Below are positions 1 to 12,005 of a DNA stretch of 51,378 nt, in pieces (the stretch's first letter is position 1; every line of letters begins with the position of its first letter). Location: positions 1-51,378 of the forward strand of contig NBIV01000365.1 of assembly GCA_003194525.1 (NCBI GenBank). Direction: 5' to 3'. The notes beneath the pieces are model-generated. The model saw only the letters and a program-made list of their open reading frames with translations, did no database searches and was not told the DNA's origin. Both the position numbers and the translations under genes were made by a program. Origin of the DNA: Gracilariopsis chorda (lineage: Eukaryota > Rhodophyta > Florideophyceae > Gracilariales > Gracilariaceae).

Positions 1-1441
1 TGGTGGTTGTACTCCCTTGCGGGGGCTGCCCGCTGTGCGGTATAATGTCCCTTAGCAGGGTGTTCGGCGATAACTCCGGCGTTGCCGTGCGCTGTGATAG
101 CGGCCGCTGCTCATGCGGGAAGATATCACTCAAGAGGGTGTGCAGTGCCATGGTTTTCACCGGCAATTCATTCCCCATTGGGGCAGGTTCAATTTCCGCT
201 TTCGCGGTATTGCGGGCGAACCGCCAGTCGGCGGGGGACTTGGGCTCCGCCTTCGCGGTTGAGCTCACCAACCGCGAGTTTGCGGGAAGATGACCGCTCC
301 TGCGCAACCGGCATTTCCACAATCCCCTGGGGGGTCCCGTGCGACACGGTGATTGGGTGGCAAACCGCCTCCCTGCCAGGCGCACGAGCGCTCTGCACCA
401 TACGCTCCGGCGATGCCGTGGTGTCCCCGGCTACTGACGGGTTGCCTGGGGCTAACTCCGGTACACCGGTATTTTGGTCAAAATTCCCCTTTGGGGGGTG
501 CCGGGCAGGTGCCGATGACACCCTTTTCAGGGGCTTGGCCGCTAAGTGCGGTGCACCGTCTCCACCCGGAGGAGCAGCGTCCAGTATGACCGGTTTCGAG
601 CGTGCGATGGCGGGCGCTTTTTCCGAGTTCCTCGGTTCTTCGCCGCAGCGTTGCGGGGGTCGGCACAAATTATTCCCCAGAGCGGGGGCTTCGATTCCGT
701 CGACGACGGGAGGTGTTTCCGGCGCTTGCACGCCAGGGCCTGAAGCTTCGACTGCGGCTTGGCTGCCTTTTTCCCCAAGAGGGGTGTGGGTATTTCCCTG
801 TGAGGCTGGCGTATCTGGGCGCCTCTTCTCCGCAGGGCGCGGGTCTGCTGGACCTAATTGAACCGCTTCCCTGGGGGCTTCCGCCAATGGCGGCTTCGAT
901 GCATCTCTCTGCCCAGGGATTGGGGGCAATCGTCACCATACTCCCTTATCGGGGATCCTCCCCTGACAGGGGTGTGCGGGTAGTTGCGCTTCAACTTCCC
1001 GTGTAGCACGGTATATTTCCCGCGTTTGTGGCGATGCCTCTGGGGATGGATCGGGCGATTGCATTTCCGCTGCTGCGGTATTGAAGGGAGGCTTCTCGTT
1101 TTCCCGTGACAAGCGGTGTACTTGCCGCTTTTGCGGGGCCTGCGCGTCTGGTTCCTGTTGCACAGCACTGCCCGGGAACGGGGGATTAGTGTCGCGTGAC
1201 ATACTCCGTGCTCCACGGTCAGTGTTCCGTATGTTACGGTGTGTTTCCCGTTGCGGCGGCGATATCGTTCCTCGAAAACGAGTGTTCTCCTCCCCCTCCT
1301 TAGACAGAGCGGGGGGATAAGGGAGAATATTCCCGCCTGGCGGGTGTAAATTCGCGCCAAGGGGGCGGGCGTGGTAGAGGCTGGCGCTGAGAGGCCCGAA
1401 TTACCCGGCTGAGCCGGTGAGTCCGACAGGGTCGGTAGATC
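1..1441 (-). pseudogene. Element A Pol: proline-rich linker toward the chromodomain, broken
   Basis: In B the same interval joins integrase to a chromodomain. Here the open frame is fragmented (best piece 929-189, minus), and predicted residues are Pro/Arg/Gly/Ala-rich without a recognised domain. The DNA is GC-rich and crowded with short perfect inverted repeats such as 30-40 (CCGC TGT GCGG) and 49-60 (CCCT TAGC AGGG). Confidence 0.6.
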
Positions 1442-2869
1442 TTAGAGTCCCCGGCTGGGATGTGGTAGTACCGTAGGCCTAGTACTCCTGGATGATTCCA
1501 GTGTTGCAGAATCCGTAGAAACGGGGTTGCCTGGACCCAGGACTACCTCTGACGAGGGAGGAGGGGCAAAGACAACACGATCACGGGAAATCCGTTCGTG
1601 CGTGTCGCCCATCTCTACAACGACAGTGTCCGTGTTGACGGAGATGACCTTGAATGGTCCATCCGCCACAGGCGAGAGTTTATGGCGCTTCTCCCGTTCC
1701 GGGTTGTAGTACTCCTTCCTGATGAAGACATAGTTATTCGCTCGAATCGGGGACGGTTTCCCTCGCAAGCGAGCATCAAAATCCCGCTTGTAAGCAGCTT
1801 GGGCCCGTGCCATAGACTTCCGCGCAGCGGGGACCAGCTTGGAAAGCCATTGCTTTCATTGCTGCCAGTAGATACCCACTGATGCGAAATTGTCCAACGT
1901 AGCTTGGGGTTCCAGCGCTACAGGGGGGGGTGTTCTAGATAGAACCAACTCGAATGGCGAAACTCCGGTATTCCGGTGTACCTGCGTGTTGTACGCGTTG
2001 GTTACCGCATCATAGCACATGTCCCAGTTCTTTGGGTGGTCTGCGACGTAGGAACGTAACGACGCGAGTAACGTCCGGTTTAACCGTTCAACTTGCCCAT
2101 TACACTGGGGGTGGTAGGTAGTCGTGAACAAGTTCTTGACATCCAGGATGCGACAAACATCCTGGAAGAACTTGCTCACGAACTGTTTCCCGTTATCGGA
2201 GAGCACCTCCACAGGGGGACCATAGACGAAAATCCAGTGCGTCACCAGAGCCTGGGCCACCGTGAGAGCGGTTATCCTCCGAAGAGGGACAGTCCGTACC
2301 AGCTTAGAAAAGCGGTCGGTAATGACAAGTAGAAACTTTCTTCCACGTTTTGTGGTGAGTAGTGGTCCGAGAAGATCAATTGCCATAAACTCGAGTGGCG
2401 CCCTTGCGGGGAATAGTTTCATCTTCTTCGCATTTTTGGAGAGTTTGACGCGATTCATCGCGCATTCGCTACAAAACCGCACAGTTGCGTAGCAATCCAC
2501 AGCCATTGCGGGCCAATAGAAATCCCTTCGCAGGGTTAGGTAGAGTTTCCTCCCACCTGGGTGACCTCCAATGGGGGCGTAGTGTGATAGATGTAACACC
2601 CGCGATTGCAGGGAATGTGGTACCACAATCTGTGGGCGGGTTTCAACCTTCCGTACGAGACAGCCTTTGTCGTTTACCCCGAAAGGGAGATCTTCACCAC
2701 CGTTAAGACGGGCACGAAACCTCGTGCAGAAGGGGTCACCGAACTGTTCTCGGATCATCTCTTCCGGTGATACCCGTACAAAGTTTCCCGGTAGCGGGTT
2801 CTCAGATTCATCTCGCGATGCGAGTAGTTCGTCAAAGTCAGCATCCTCGTCCCAGTTTTCTGGCCCAAC
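1442..2869 (-). pseudogene. Element A Pol: integrase core and C-terminal module
   Basis: This continues the frame of the preceding entry after TAG. It has an H-H-C-C zinc domain (HYAPIGGH to FCSEC), then a catalytic core with the first Asp in MAIDLLGP, the second in LSDNGKQF and the Glu in NGQVERLNR, so D-D-E is complete. TGA 1856-1858 interrupts just after the core; B has the same TGA. After it the frame resumes with a GPF-type C-terminal module (LSPVADGPFKVI). TAA 1442-1444 then closes it, where B has a sense codon. Confidence 0.83.
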
Positions 2870-5683
2870 CTAGACGGCACATTCCGGATCACCCGGGTCT
2901 ATGGCCATGAAACATAGGACTTCATCATCCTCCGTTGGGAGTGCTTCCCCACTTGTGCGTAAACGCGACAGGGCGTCGGCTTGGGTGTTCTGCGCGCCCT
3001 TTTTATAAATGACTTGAAAGTCATATTCCGCGAGGCGCAGTCTCCAGCGCATGAGGCGTCCCGACGGGTCGGAGATATTCATTACCCACCTCAATGAGGA
3101 ATGATCCGTGTACACGGTGAAGTGAACTCCCATAAGGTAGGGGCACAGAGTGGTCATCGCCCATACGACGGCGGGGCACTCCTTCTCCGATACGGAGTAG
3201 TTCTGCTCATGAACAATGAGCGAGCGCGACCAATAACCAATTGGGTGTCGTTCCCCCTCGGGGGTGGTTTGAAAAAGAGCACACCCGACTTGGTAGTCCC
3301 TCGAGTCCGTATCTACGGAGTATGGCAACCCAACTTTTGGGAGATGTAGGATTGGTGTTGATGTGACAGCCTCCTTCAAGGAGTTAAATGCTTCCGATTG
3401 CTCGGGCGTAAATGTTCCCAGTTTTGGGGGGTTCCCCTTTCGCAACAACGCGTTCAAGGGCGCTGCAGTATCCGAAAAGTTCGGGATAAACCGTCGATAG
3501 ACGTTGACCAGCCCCAGAAAGGAGCGCAGTTCCGTTTGAGTACGGGGGTCTTTCGCCTCAACGAGGGATTTGACTCGAGCTTTCTCGATCGCTAACCGTC
3601 CAGGACGGATAATGTGACCCAGATACTTCACAGTATCTGTGAAAAACTCGCATTTCCTCAACTTGAGGGTAGTTCCCGCATCGCGGAGTACGGTCAGCAC
3701 GTCTCGGACGTGAGTAAGATGGTCGTCCAACGAGTTGGAGAAGATGATAATATCATCAAGGTAGACCAGACAGCTCCGCCACTTAAAGCGGTTGAGTAGA
3801 ATATCTACTGCACGCTGAAAGGTGGCGGGGGCGTTGGTTAACCCAAATGGCATCCGCTTGAAGCGGTACGTTCCTGCGTGGCAGGTGAATGCGGTTTTGT
3901 CGCAATCCTCCTGTCTGAAAGGTACTTGCCAATATCCCCAATTGGCATCAAGGGCCGTGAACACGGTGGCGTCTCCAAGGGAGTCAATGCACTCGTCCAT
4001 ACGAGGGATAGGGTACATGTCCCTAACGGTCACGGCATTGAGCCGGCGGTAGTCGACACAGAACCTCCAGGTTCCGTCGGACTTTAAAGCCAGTACAACT
4101 GGGGATGCCCAGGGTGATTGAGCGGGCTCAATCACAGCTGTGCGGAGCATCTTGTCCACTTGGGACTGCTCCTCTTCCCGAGCTTTCGGACCTGCCCTGT
4201 AAGGGGGTTGTGCAACCGGTCGCGCACCGGGGATTAAATCGATCCGGTGTTCCGTTGCATTAATCTCGCCAAGCGAGCCATCCCACATTGTGGTAAATTC
4301 CCGTAACATGGTACGGAGTTTGTCGCGGTGCGACTCTGGCACGTGGCTGAAGTCCAGCGCTTCAAGTGCTTTTTCCAGATCAATCCGGTCGTTGCTCGAT
4401 GGAGCATTGTCCTGTGGAACAGGTGTGGTTCGCAATTCCGAGTTACTCGGTATGTTCGACGCTGAAGTAGCGGTTTCCTCCCCCTCCCTAGACTTGACAT
4501 CTTCGGACGGTGGGGCGAACTCCTCAGAAGAGGTGGTAACTCCGAGTACATCGGCGGCTTTCATCTTTGTTGGCAGCATTCCCATAGGATAGGGGGTTAA
4601 ACTCCCAATTACCTGGTGTTTTACCAGATACTGGGGGTGTTTGCCAAGGTTGGCAACCAATATCCGGAGAGGAACATCCGGGGAAATGTAGACAATTCGA
4701 TTAGCCAGCGCCAGCTGGGATTTTTCGTACAACGAGGCGAGGGGTTGTATAATCCGAAGACCGTGTTGACGGGAGTTTACCTGCACCCAGACTTGGGACT
4801 CAGCCGGTATAGAAACCGAGGCAGCGACGCGGAGCTTGGTGGACTCACGGGACGCGGGCGGTGGTTCCTGCGCAGCAGGGAGCGGAACTTGTTTCCGAGA
4901 AGGCCGCTTTAGCGGCCGGCGAACAATCGGAACCGACGATCCGTCGTCAAGTTCTACACGCCTGAGGCGGGGCCTGATTGCGTCGACAAATCTGTCGCAG
5001 TAATCACATCCCAGTATGACTGGTGCTGCCAATGAACGGCAAACGATGAAGTCCAACTTCACCACAAAGGTACCAAGTCTCATGACGAGGTCCACTGTGC
5101 CCACCGTTTGTAACGGATTGTTGTTCGCATCCGAAATGTCGGGGACCGCGTCAGAGCGGATAAGCGACCGCACAAGCGGGGGTAACAATGATTCCACAAC
5201 AAAGTTGGGGCCTGCACCTGTATCCAGGACCGTGAGAAACCACACCATAAACTGGGGATCAAGGCCAAGGTCGGCATAGACCTTATATTTGCGTTTGGCC
5301 AAGACCAAGACTCTACCGGGAATCCGCGGATTTTTACTCCGTATCCACGGGCGACGCAACACGCCGAGGTGCGCAGAGTCCGCGTCAGCGGTGTCTTTCC
5401 TCGAGAAGACTTTCACCGGGGAGCGAGGCGAGGACGCCTCGGGCGCCAACAGCCTCTTGTCTGAGGACACCTCTCCCAAAGGGGAGACTCCCTCAGTTAG
5501 TTTTCCGCCTTCGGCGGTGGGTTTTTTCCTCGACAATGAGTGCTTCATCCCGTTGACGGGGGTTTCTATCCGCATAAGCGGGGGTTGCAACGGATGGTTG
5601 CGCAATCTCCCGAATCGGGGTGTATGAAGCTTGCCGCGCACGCGGGGTCTGTGGTAGGGAATGGGAAAAGTCCGTTTTAGCAC
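2870..5683 (-). pseudogene. pol: Element A Pol: aspartic protease, reverse transcriptase and RNase H
   Basis: This 937-aa frame is closed by TAG 2870-2872, where B has GAG. The N-terminal part overlaps the knuckle segment in another frame. The protease has active-site motif LDTGAGPN. The reverse transcriptase has the WRFCVDYRRLN and MPFGLTNAPATFQ blocks and the catalytic YLDD box (LVYLDDIIIF). The RNase H domain includes YSVDTDS and the YTDHSSLRWV segment, followed by the tether QADALSRL. All catalytic motifs are intact; the nonsense codon separates integrase. Order and motifs are those of the Ty3/gypsy group. Confidence 0.85.
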
Positions 5684-6212
5684 GGAGGTAGGAAGCCGTC
5701 GGGACGGAACGTTTCTCCTCTGGAGTGAGGGCCTCGTAGTTTGCCACCACCTTGGCCATATCCTTCAGTGAGCAGATACACTGAGGGTAGGTATATCCAT
5801 GGGCATAACATAGGTGGTAAATGAGAGCCAACACCGCGACACGCGGATTATTATTCCGAGTATCGGAGAAGCGAACCGCAGGGCGGGTGTCAGTCCATCC
5901 AGGCCGTTGATAACCGGATTGACCGTTTGAAAACGGGAGTCGTTGGGGTTGAACCCGACTGTTACAACCGTACAAAACGGGGTCTTCCGTTCCCGTATCA
6001 CGGGTCATCTCCGTCGTTGACGGCAAATCACTGGTGGGTATCGACACACCATCCCCCTGCACTAAATGCACGGTATCAAATCCCTGTCCAGGGTTCCCAT
6101 CCGCGGTGAGCGGGAGAGAGGAAGCTTCGCTTTCCAGCAACAACGCCTTGGCGGATTTAGACCGATTGTTCGGAGTTCTTGCACGAAGTGCATCCCCTTC
6201 CGCTCGGGTGGG
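5493..6212 (-). pseudogene. Element A nucleocapsid (zinc-knuckle) segment downstream of the gag stop, knuckle mutated
   Basis: This stretch lies in the same frame as gag, separated only by its TAA, and is open to 5493. The equivalent of B's CX2CX4HX4C knuckle is here LCYAHGYTYPQC, with the first Cys and the His both changed to Tyr, so zinc binding should be lost. It can be translated with gag only by stop suppression or if the TAA is a lesion. It overlaps the start of the pol frame. Confidence 0.6.
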
Positions 6213-7670
6213 TTAGACCAGCTCGAGATAGGTGATCCTCCGCTTGTCCTCCCGACAACGGGTAACTGAACTCCGGATTGCCGGGTCAAGACCATCGATG
6301 AACATGGTACTGCGCTCCCCAGCGGGGTATACCTTACCACATCTGTGGAAAGCCTTGTTAAGGCGCACTGAGTAATCGGTCTCGGTCTCTGCAGCACGCT
6401 GGCGTGTATCTCGCAAAGCGAGGATAGCCTGCTGAATAGCGGTGTTGGTGGCGTAGGAGCGCAGAAGGTACTGCACAGCCTCCGGCCAGCAAGTAACTCC
6501 TCCCTCAGAGGCACGAGAAGATCCTGTGACAGAGTTGTATTGGTCATCCGCCATTCCCCGTAAGAAATACGGTAAAGCCAAATAGGCTTGTCCCTCATTC
6601 ATACCGAGGATATCGGCCTCCACTACGAAGCGGGATAAGAAATCCAGTACTAAGACTGGGTCCTCTTCAGTAAAATACTGGTTGCAGAGCGAGAGCTGCA
6701 TTCGCTTAATGCATTCTCGCACATTTCCTGTACCACGGGGCGTACGTCCAAGTGACGAGTCTTCGAGCCGGTAGTACCGGTATGATAAAAGATTCCGGTA
6801 ATCCGGGTTTGTCGGTTTCAATTCCCGGAGACCGGGGTGTTTTCTCCTCTTCTGGCGGGTTCGGATCGCACCTTCAGTGGCCGATGACCACTTCGAGCGG
6901 GAGGAGTAGCCTCGCTTCTCGTCCTCCGAGTCGGAGTCCGAGGAGCTCGAGCTAACCGAATGGTTTCGAGATGAGTCCGAAGATGTCGAAGAATCGGAGT
7001 CCGGATATTTTCGGTGGTGTTTCCGTCGATGACGGCGTTTCTTCTTCCCAGCAAGCTGGTCGTTGTGCGATGCCTCGTTTACTGGATCATCCGGGGATGG
7101 TTTGTCCATGAGGACGAACTGCTCCAGCGTCTCCAGGCGGGCACCAATCCGATCAAATCGGGCTTCAACTCCTTCGATGAAGGTGGCGGGTTGTCCCAAA
7201 CTCTGCAACACGGAGTTGACGTCAGACCGTAAAATACGGAGTTTCTCGGCAACCTCCTTTACGGGGGTTGCCAAGACCACCTCTTGGAGGGATTTTAGTT
7301 CCCCTACAAGGGTGTCATGGGCGGTCCACAGAGCGCGGACCTGGGATTCCAGGGAACTCCCCTCGGGGGTGTTATCGCCCGTTCCACAGGGGCTTGAAGC
7401 CGCGACAGCGGGAGCAAGCTGGTGTGCCTGGGGCACTGCGGCAACAGCCGGAGTCGGTGCTGCATTCCCCTGCGGAGGTGATAACGAGGGCAAAAGGAGG
7501 TTCCGGGGTTCTCGGTCGGGGGTATCATTCCGCAATGAAGCGGCGCCAGCATGGATGGAACTTGTCCGTATAGGTATACGGGCTACGAACCGAACTTCGG
7601 AAGTGTCCGCGTTCTCCCGGGAGCGACTACGCATAACCACTGGCTCCGCATCGGAGGTATTTCTCGACAT
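6213..7670 (-). CDS. gag: Element A Gag (capsid part), 485 aa, intact
   Basis: This is the structural polyprotein that assembles the virus-like particle. It starts at an ATG about 90 nt past the primer-binding site. After a disordered Ser/Pro/Ala-rich N-terminus comes a probable coiled coil (around residues 110-190). A Lys/Arg-rich stretch (KKKRRHRRKHHRK) follows, then a Ser/Asp tract, then a retrotransposon gag capsid domain over the last 180 residues, with a YFTEEDPVLVLDFLSRF-type segment and a closing GLDPAIR motif. It ends at TAA 6213-6215, before the zinc knuckle. The same TAA is present in B. The frame stays open for 720 nt after that stop. Confidence 0.85.
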   Translation of the reverse strand: MSRNTSDAEPVVMRSRSRENADTSEVRFVARIPIRTSSIHAGAASLRNDTPDREPRNLLLPSLSPPQGNAAPTPAVAAVPQAHQLAPAVAASSPCGTGDNTPEGSSLESQVRALWTAHDTLVGELKSLQEVVLATPVKEVAEKLRILRSDVNSVLQSLGQPATFIEGVEARFDRIGARLETLEQFVLMDKPSPDDPVNEASHNDQLAGKKKRRHRRKHHRKYPDSDSSTSSDSSRNHSVSSSSSDSDSEDEKRGYSSRSKWSSATEGAIRTRQKRRKHPGLRELKPTNPDYRNLLSYRYYRLEDSSLGRTPRGTGNVRECIKRMQLSLCNQYFTEEDPVLVLDFLSRFVVEADILGMNEGQAYLALPYFLRGMADDQYNSVTGSSRASEGGVTCWPEAVQYLLRSYATNTAIQQAILALRDTRQRAAETETDYSVRLNKAFHRCGKVYPAGERSTMFIDGLDPAIRSSVTRCREDKRRITYLELV

Positions 7671-7759
7671 GAGAAAATACCGTTACGACGGAAAACGATC
7701 ACGGAACTTCCGATGAATGAAAACAAACCTCGTAAGAGGGAAAACAAAAACCGATTCTC

Positions 7760-7772
7760 GGTCGTGAGACCA
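7760..7772 (-). other. Element A primer-binding site
   Basis: Three bases inside the 5' LTR the minus strand reads TGGTCTCACGACC, the expected start (TGG, complement of tRNA CCA) for tRNA-primed minus-strand synthesis. It differs at one base from the sites of B, D and G (TGGTCTCCCGACC). Confidence 0.8.
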
Positions 7773-7775
7773 CTT

Positions 7776-8589
7776 TGTGGTGCAATGACCCAATGGGGAA
7801 AAACACCGAAAGACGTTCGGGATCTTCCTCTCACGAGGTGAACCCAGTTGGGTAGAGCCCTCCCAGAGGTGTCACGGCGAAGCCGGTTTGTAAGACCAGG
7901 GACACCTGTCACGACTTGCGCAGGGAGGTGAAGGCGAAGAATCGGTATCCACGTGAGCGAGGTGTGATCCTCAGTAGAGGTATGTTTCCACGTAAGTGGG
8001 GAAGTGTGAGCGGGTGCACACAGGAAGGGCCGCGGGTAGCGGGATGTACTACCTTGAAAGGGGGAAAGGAGGAAGACTGGGCGAGGGTGAGTCGCGAGAG
8101 CGACGAACAAATACGGCAATGCCGGTGGACAGGACTCCCTATACAAGGCGAAACACCAATGTGATTGGAACAATTATATTCCCAAGGATGGGCCTCTTTA
8201 GATGTGCAAAGGGGTTAGATGTCCCGTGGTTCACGGCGTTTCCCTCCAAGGAGGAGTAGAGCACGCGCGCAAGCGGTAACAACTAGAGCCAATTCCCCAG
8301 GTTGGGGTCCCTTGTTGGGGAAGGTTTACTGGAGCGACGGCAGTGCGCCGTCGCACTAAGTACTAGCTTCCCAGAAATGGGTGTGAAAATAATAATTAAA
8401 AGCAATTAAAATACTCCAAATTCCGTGGCAACATCCACTACTGTGGCCAACCGCCATGTGACCCAAAACCGTGTCCCACGTGTCCATACCCACCATTGTG
8501 GGGCGTAGTTCATATACACATTACACAACCGATAATATCGGGAAAACGATCAAGTACCAGGAATCTCTCCCTGAGGGCGCTGCACTTCA
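7776..8589 (-). repeat. Element A 5' LTR (814 bp)
   Basis: Its boundaries come from comparison with two other copies in the window (24839-25665 and 35396-36210). On the minus strand it begins TGAAGTGCA and ends TTGCACCACA. It contains a CACGTG box at 8477-8482, an AT-rich stretch near 8385-8420 that is the likely core promoter, and a hairpin at 8334-8354. In the AT-rich stretch and around 8000-8130 it matches B's 3' LTR and not B's 5' LTR, including their shared differences in sequence and length. Confidence 0.93.
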
Positions 8590-11500
8590 CTAGAAGTCAG
8601 AAGGTTGCTACCGCATATAGGCCTGGAAGTATCAGAAGACTAAAAGTTGTGGTGTTGAAGCTACTCAGAACGAGAGTCAACCTACTGCTAGACTCTGGAG
8701 CGTTTCCAAACGTTCTATGTACTTTACTAATGAAAGAACTAATACTTTCACTAGAAGCAACCACTAGGAAGATTAAAGTCGTCAATGGAAGCTTTAGTGT
8801 AGTACAAGGTGGTTTCAAAGACGTTTTCGTGCTGTTCGGTGAGTCGAGAACTCTACTAAACTCTCTGGTTGTGGATTCCCCACCGGTGGATATGATTATT
8901 GGTTCCCGAACCTTGGAGGACATTCAAGCTTGCATTGACATGGGAAAGCGTACTGTGACCGTGAATATAAAAGAAAAAGAATTTGTACTAGATCTAGAGT
9001 ACCATGAACGTATCCCAGATAGGGAAGGATCGGAGACCGATAGTGAGGATTTCACCTCAGGGTCAGACATATATATAGAGTCTTCCAGTTTTGAAAGTGA
9101 CAAGAATAAGGAGGTTGTTGTTGCTCTTGCGAAGGAGATCGAATCCCACCAGATGATGAATGGTGAGGGTGAATAGGAAGAGACCATCCCCCAGCTCTTA
9201 GAAGAAGATGAAGATAGTGATAGTGAGGAAAAAGAGTAACATGTGCTGAGACATTCCGAAGAGTAGCAAGCTTTAAAATCCGCATTACTTGTGACAAAGG
9301 TCAAGCATCTCTCGAAAAGCGCACAAATGCAGTTCTCTGCAAGACTGATAGACTCCAAGGCCGTTGCTTGGTCTTTGGAAGACCTTAGAACTGCTGATGT
9401 CCCAATCAGGCATTCTTTCCAGCTGAAGGATCCAGAATCTTTAACGTTTTGTGCAAGACGTCTCCCACCGCGACATAGTTATGTGGTGAGAAAAGAGATT
9501 GATAAAATGCTTCTTGCAGGAATCATCAAACGATCAACCTCTGCCTGGTCCTTCCCTATTGTAATCAGAACAAAAAAAGACGGAAGCCCCATATTTTGCG
9601 TGGACTTCCGTGCATTGAATTTCAAGATGAAGTCCGATCTTTGGCCATTACCGCGCATAGAAGAAGTGTTTGATGACATTCGAGGATCTTCGATGTTCAC
9701 AACTTTAGATTTGTTTTCAGAATATTGGCAAGTAAAGATGGCCGAAGATTGTAAAGAGATGACTAATTCTATCTACAGATTCGATACATTCAACTTATGT
9801 CATTTGGATTGATGAATCCACCTGGTATCTTTCAGAGGATGATAGACGCCGTGTTGACAGACTTATCCTTCGTTCAGGTCTACTTGGATGACTTCATCAT
9901 CTATTCCGATAATATACAGCATAGCCTGATGCATTGCGAAAAGTAATCGGCAGAATAGCCTCGCATGGGTGGCAGATTAAGCTGGATAAGTGTAGTTCTG
10001 CGCAGCCTCGAGTGAAGCTCTTGGGACATATCATCGATAAAGTAGGAACAGCGACGGACCCAGAAACGATCAAAGCTATACAGGAAGCTTCACGTCTAGC
10101 CTCCGCAACAGAACTAAGAAGTTTCCTTGGACTGGCCAGTTACAATTGACGGTTTATACCTAGGTCTGCTGAAGCATCCGCTGCCTTGTATGAAGCAAAG
10201 TCACCAAAGAAAAAGTAGCTATGGCCCCCATAAAAGTACGTAGCCTTCCTGAATCTCAAGGCGAAGTTGGTGAACCCCGCCTGTTCTGAGATTTCCAGAC
10301 TTTGATGAGCCCTTCGTAGTTGAAACTGACACTTATGCATCCACTGTGTTGCTAGGGGCTGTTCTTTCTCAGAAAAGAGAAGACAAACTACACCGAGTAA
10401 AGTTCGCGGGACGTACGATGACAGCAACTGAGAAACGCTACTCAGCCTGCTAGCGCAAGGCACTAGCAGTCATCTTTGCATTGAAAAAGTTTCGTGTTTA
10501 CTTGCTGTTCTCTCTCTCATTCACACTCATTACTTATCACCAGGCTTTCAGTATGCGCTTAGGAAACGAGCTATTCATGGGAGACTTGCAAGATGGATGG
10601 ATTTTCTTTCAGAGTATGAGTTTGAGATGAAGAGACTGCTTGTCACGTATAGAAGTATCTGCAGAACAGGAGACCGACGAAGCCGTACTGGCAGATTCCA
10701 CAGAAGAATCAATGTTCGAAGACTTAGAATACTGTCTTTTTGATACAGGGAATTACATATTGGAATTGACATTGAATGCTAAGGATTCTCTCGAACGTCC
10801 TAAGAATAATAAAAACGCTAAGAACTATATGGTGGGGAGCGGAAGGCTCTTTTTCAGGATGTAGAAAGAGTCTCTAGTGATAACAGGAGTAAAAACCCGA
10901 CTGCAGATCTTAAGAAGTTTTCATGATGATATGGGACACTGGGACATTTGCGGTGCCTAGAAATTCGTATTACAACGCTATTGGTGGCCGGGAGTATACC
11001 GGCATGTTGCAAAGTACGTAAGCAGCTGTGATGGATGCCAGCCGGGAAAGAATATCCCGAGGTATCGAACTACGCTCTGATATCCTTTAACGGGCTTATT
11101 TCATTCGTTTTCAATCGATTATGTTAGACCCACGACAGCTCGGAAGAATCGATTTAAGTTGGTGGGAGTGGAGCATGTAAGAGGTTGGCCGATAGCAAAG
11201 GCCACGCCAAAATCTACCGCCAAAGAAGTGATCGAGTTTCTAGAAGAACATATCGTGGCTCCATTTGACCCGCCTCGTATCGTAATCGCTTACAATGGTA
11301 CCAGCTTCACTGCAAAAGCTCTGTCAGAATTCAAAAAAACTTCACGGTCTAACTTGAAAGACGGTGATGGCATATGCACCAATGTCGAATGGCAGAGCCA
11401 AACGAGTGATTGGCATTTTTAAGAAGTCAATGAAAAAGAGCATCTTAGAATGCCCAGCGCCTTGGGGCAAGGTTTTGCAGAAGGTACTTTATGGATGCAG

Positions 11501-11920
11501 GCGTCGTCACCTGAAGAATGGACCCTCTCCATTTGAATTGTTGTATGGTGTTCCCCCACGTATGTCCCAAGATGGCCCGTCTGCTTTCGTGATAAGCGGT
11601 GGCGACTTATATTGTGTAGTGGAATTCGAGTGTGATTCGCGTCAAAGGGCCACGCGAGCCCTGAAGCACGCAAATTTCCAACAAGCAGTTAAGGATAAAG
11701 TCTTTCACGCAGGAAATGAAGTGCTAGTAGCTCTAGGAGCAAGTAGGAACAAAGAAAAGAAATGTCCCCTGTTTACACCCAAGTTCTATGGTACTTGTAC
11801 GATCATTAGAGCTAAGCATCCTGCTTATATTCTAAGATCAAGGCATTGGAAGATAAGCAGGAGTCTTATTCACGCTCATGTCCTTGTCTCATATGTGTGA
11901 AAACCGACAATTCTCAAGAC
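8590..11920 (+). pseudogene. Element E, pol half: decayed Ty3/gypsy protease, RT, RNase H and integrase
   Basis: Several broken frames in order carry a protease (LLDSGAFPN near 8690), reverse transcriptase (VIRTKKDGSPIFCVDFR at 9291-9812, frameshift, then an intact YLDD at 9881-9892), RT connection (KLLGHIIDK, 9934-10149), RNase H (ETDTYAST near 10320) and integrase (11100-11900). The integrase has lost catalytic residues: IAYNGTSF where SDNGT is usual, and NGRAKR where the Glu is expected. Base composition is more AT-rich than A or B. The first E base abuts A's LTR. The missing gag half lies at 36211-37770, and the protein frame is continuous between the two when one TCTAG duplication is removed. 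Confidence 0.8.
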
Positions 11921-12005
11921 TTGAAGGGAAGGTGAAAAATGATGAATAATGGGTTAAAGGAGTACAGCATAAAAATTTGATATATGAATCTAGAAAAGCA
12001 CATGC

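Larger units (their letters stand above)
1..8589 (-). mobile_element. Element A: Ty3/gypsy chromodomain-type LTR retrotransposon, 3' end beyond the window
   Basis: Reading leftward on the minus strand the order is 5' LTR, primer-binding site, gag, zinc-knuckle segment, protease, reverse transcriptase, RNase H, integrase and a long proline-rich linker. Position 1 falls just before where the chromodomain would start, judged from sister element B. A and B are very similar along their whole shared length, in opposite orientation. The 5' LTR is flanked by CTAGA at 8590-8594; the partner duplication is not at A's own far end in view but beside B's 3' LTR (36211-36215), which suggests rearrangement. 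Confidence 0.93.

Noticed and set aside
82..861. Long plus-strand frame opposite element A's linker
   Set aside because: It mirrors GC-rich, palindrome-rich linker DNA; composition is Pro/Gly/Arg/Ser without domain signal, and it is not conserved in B as a frame.
8496..8589. Apparent N-terminus of the element E protease frame
   Set aside because: These codons lie in the antisense of A's LTR; the frame is a junction artefact of the insertion and rearrangement.
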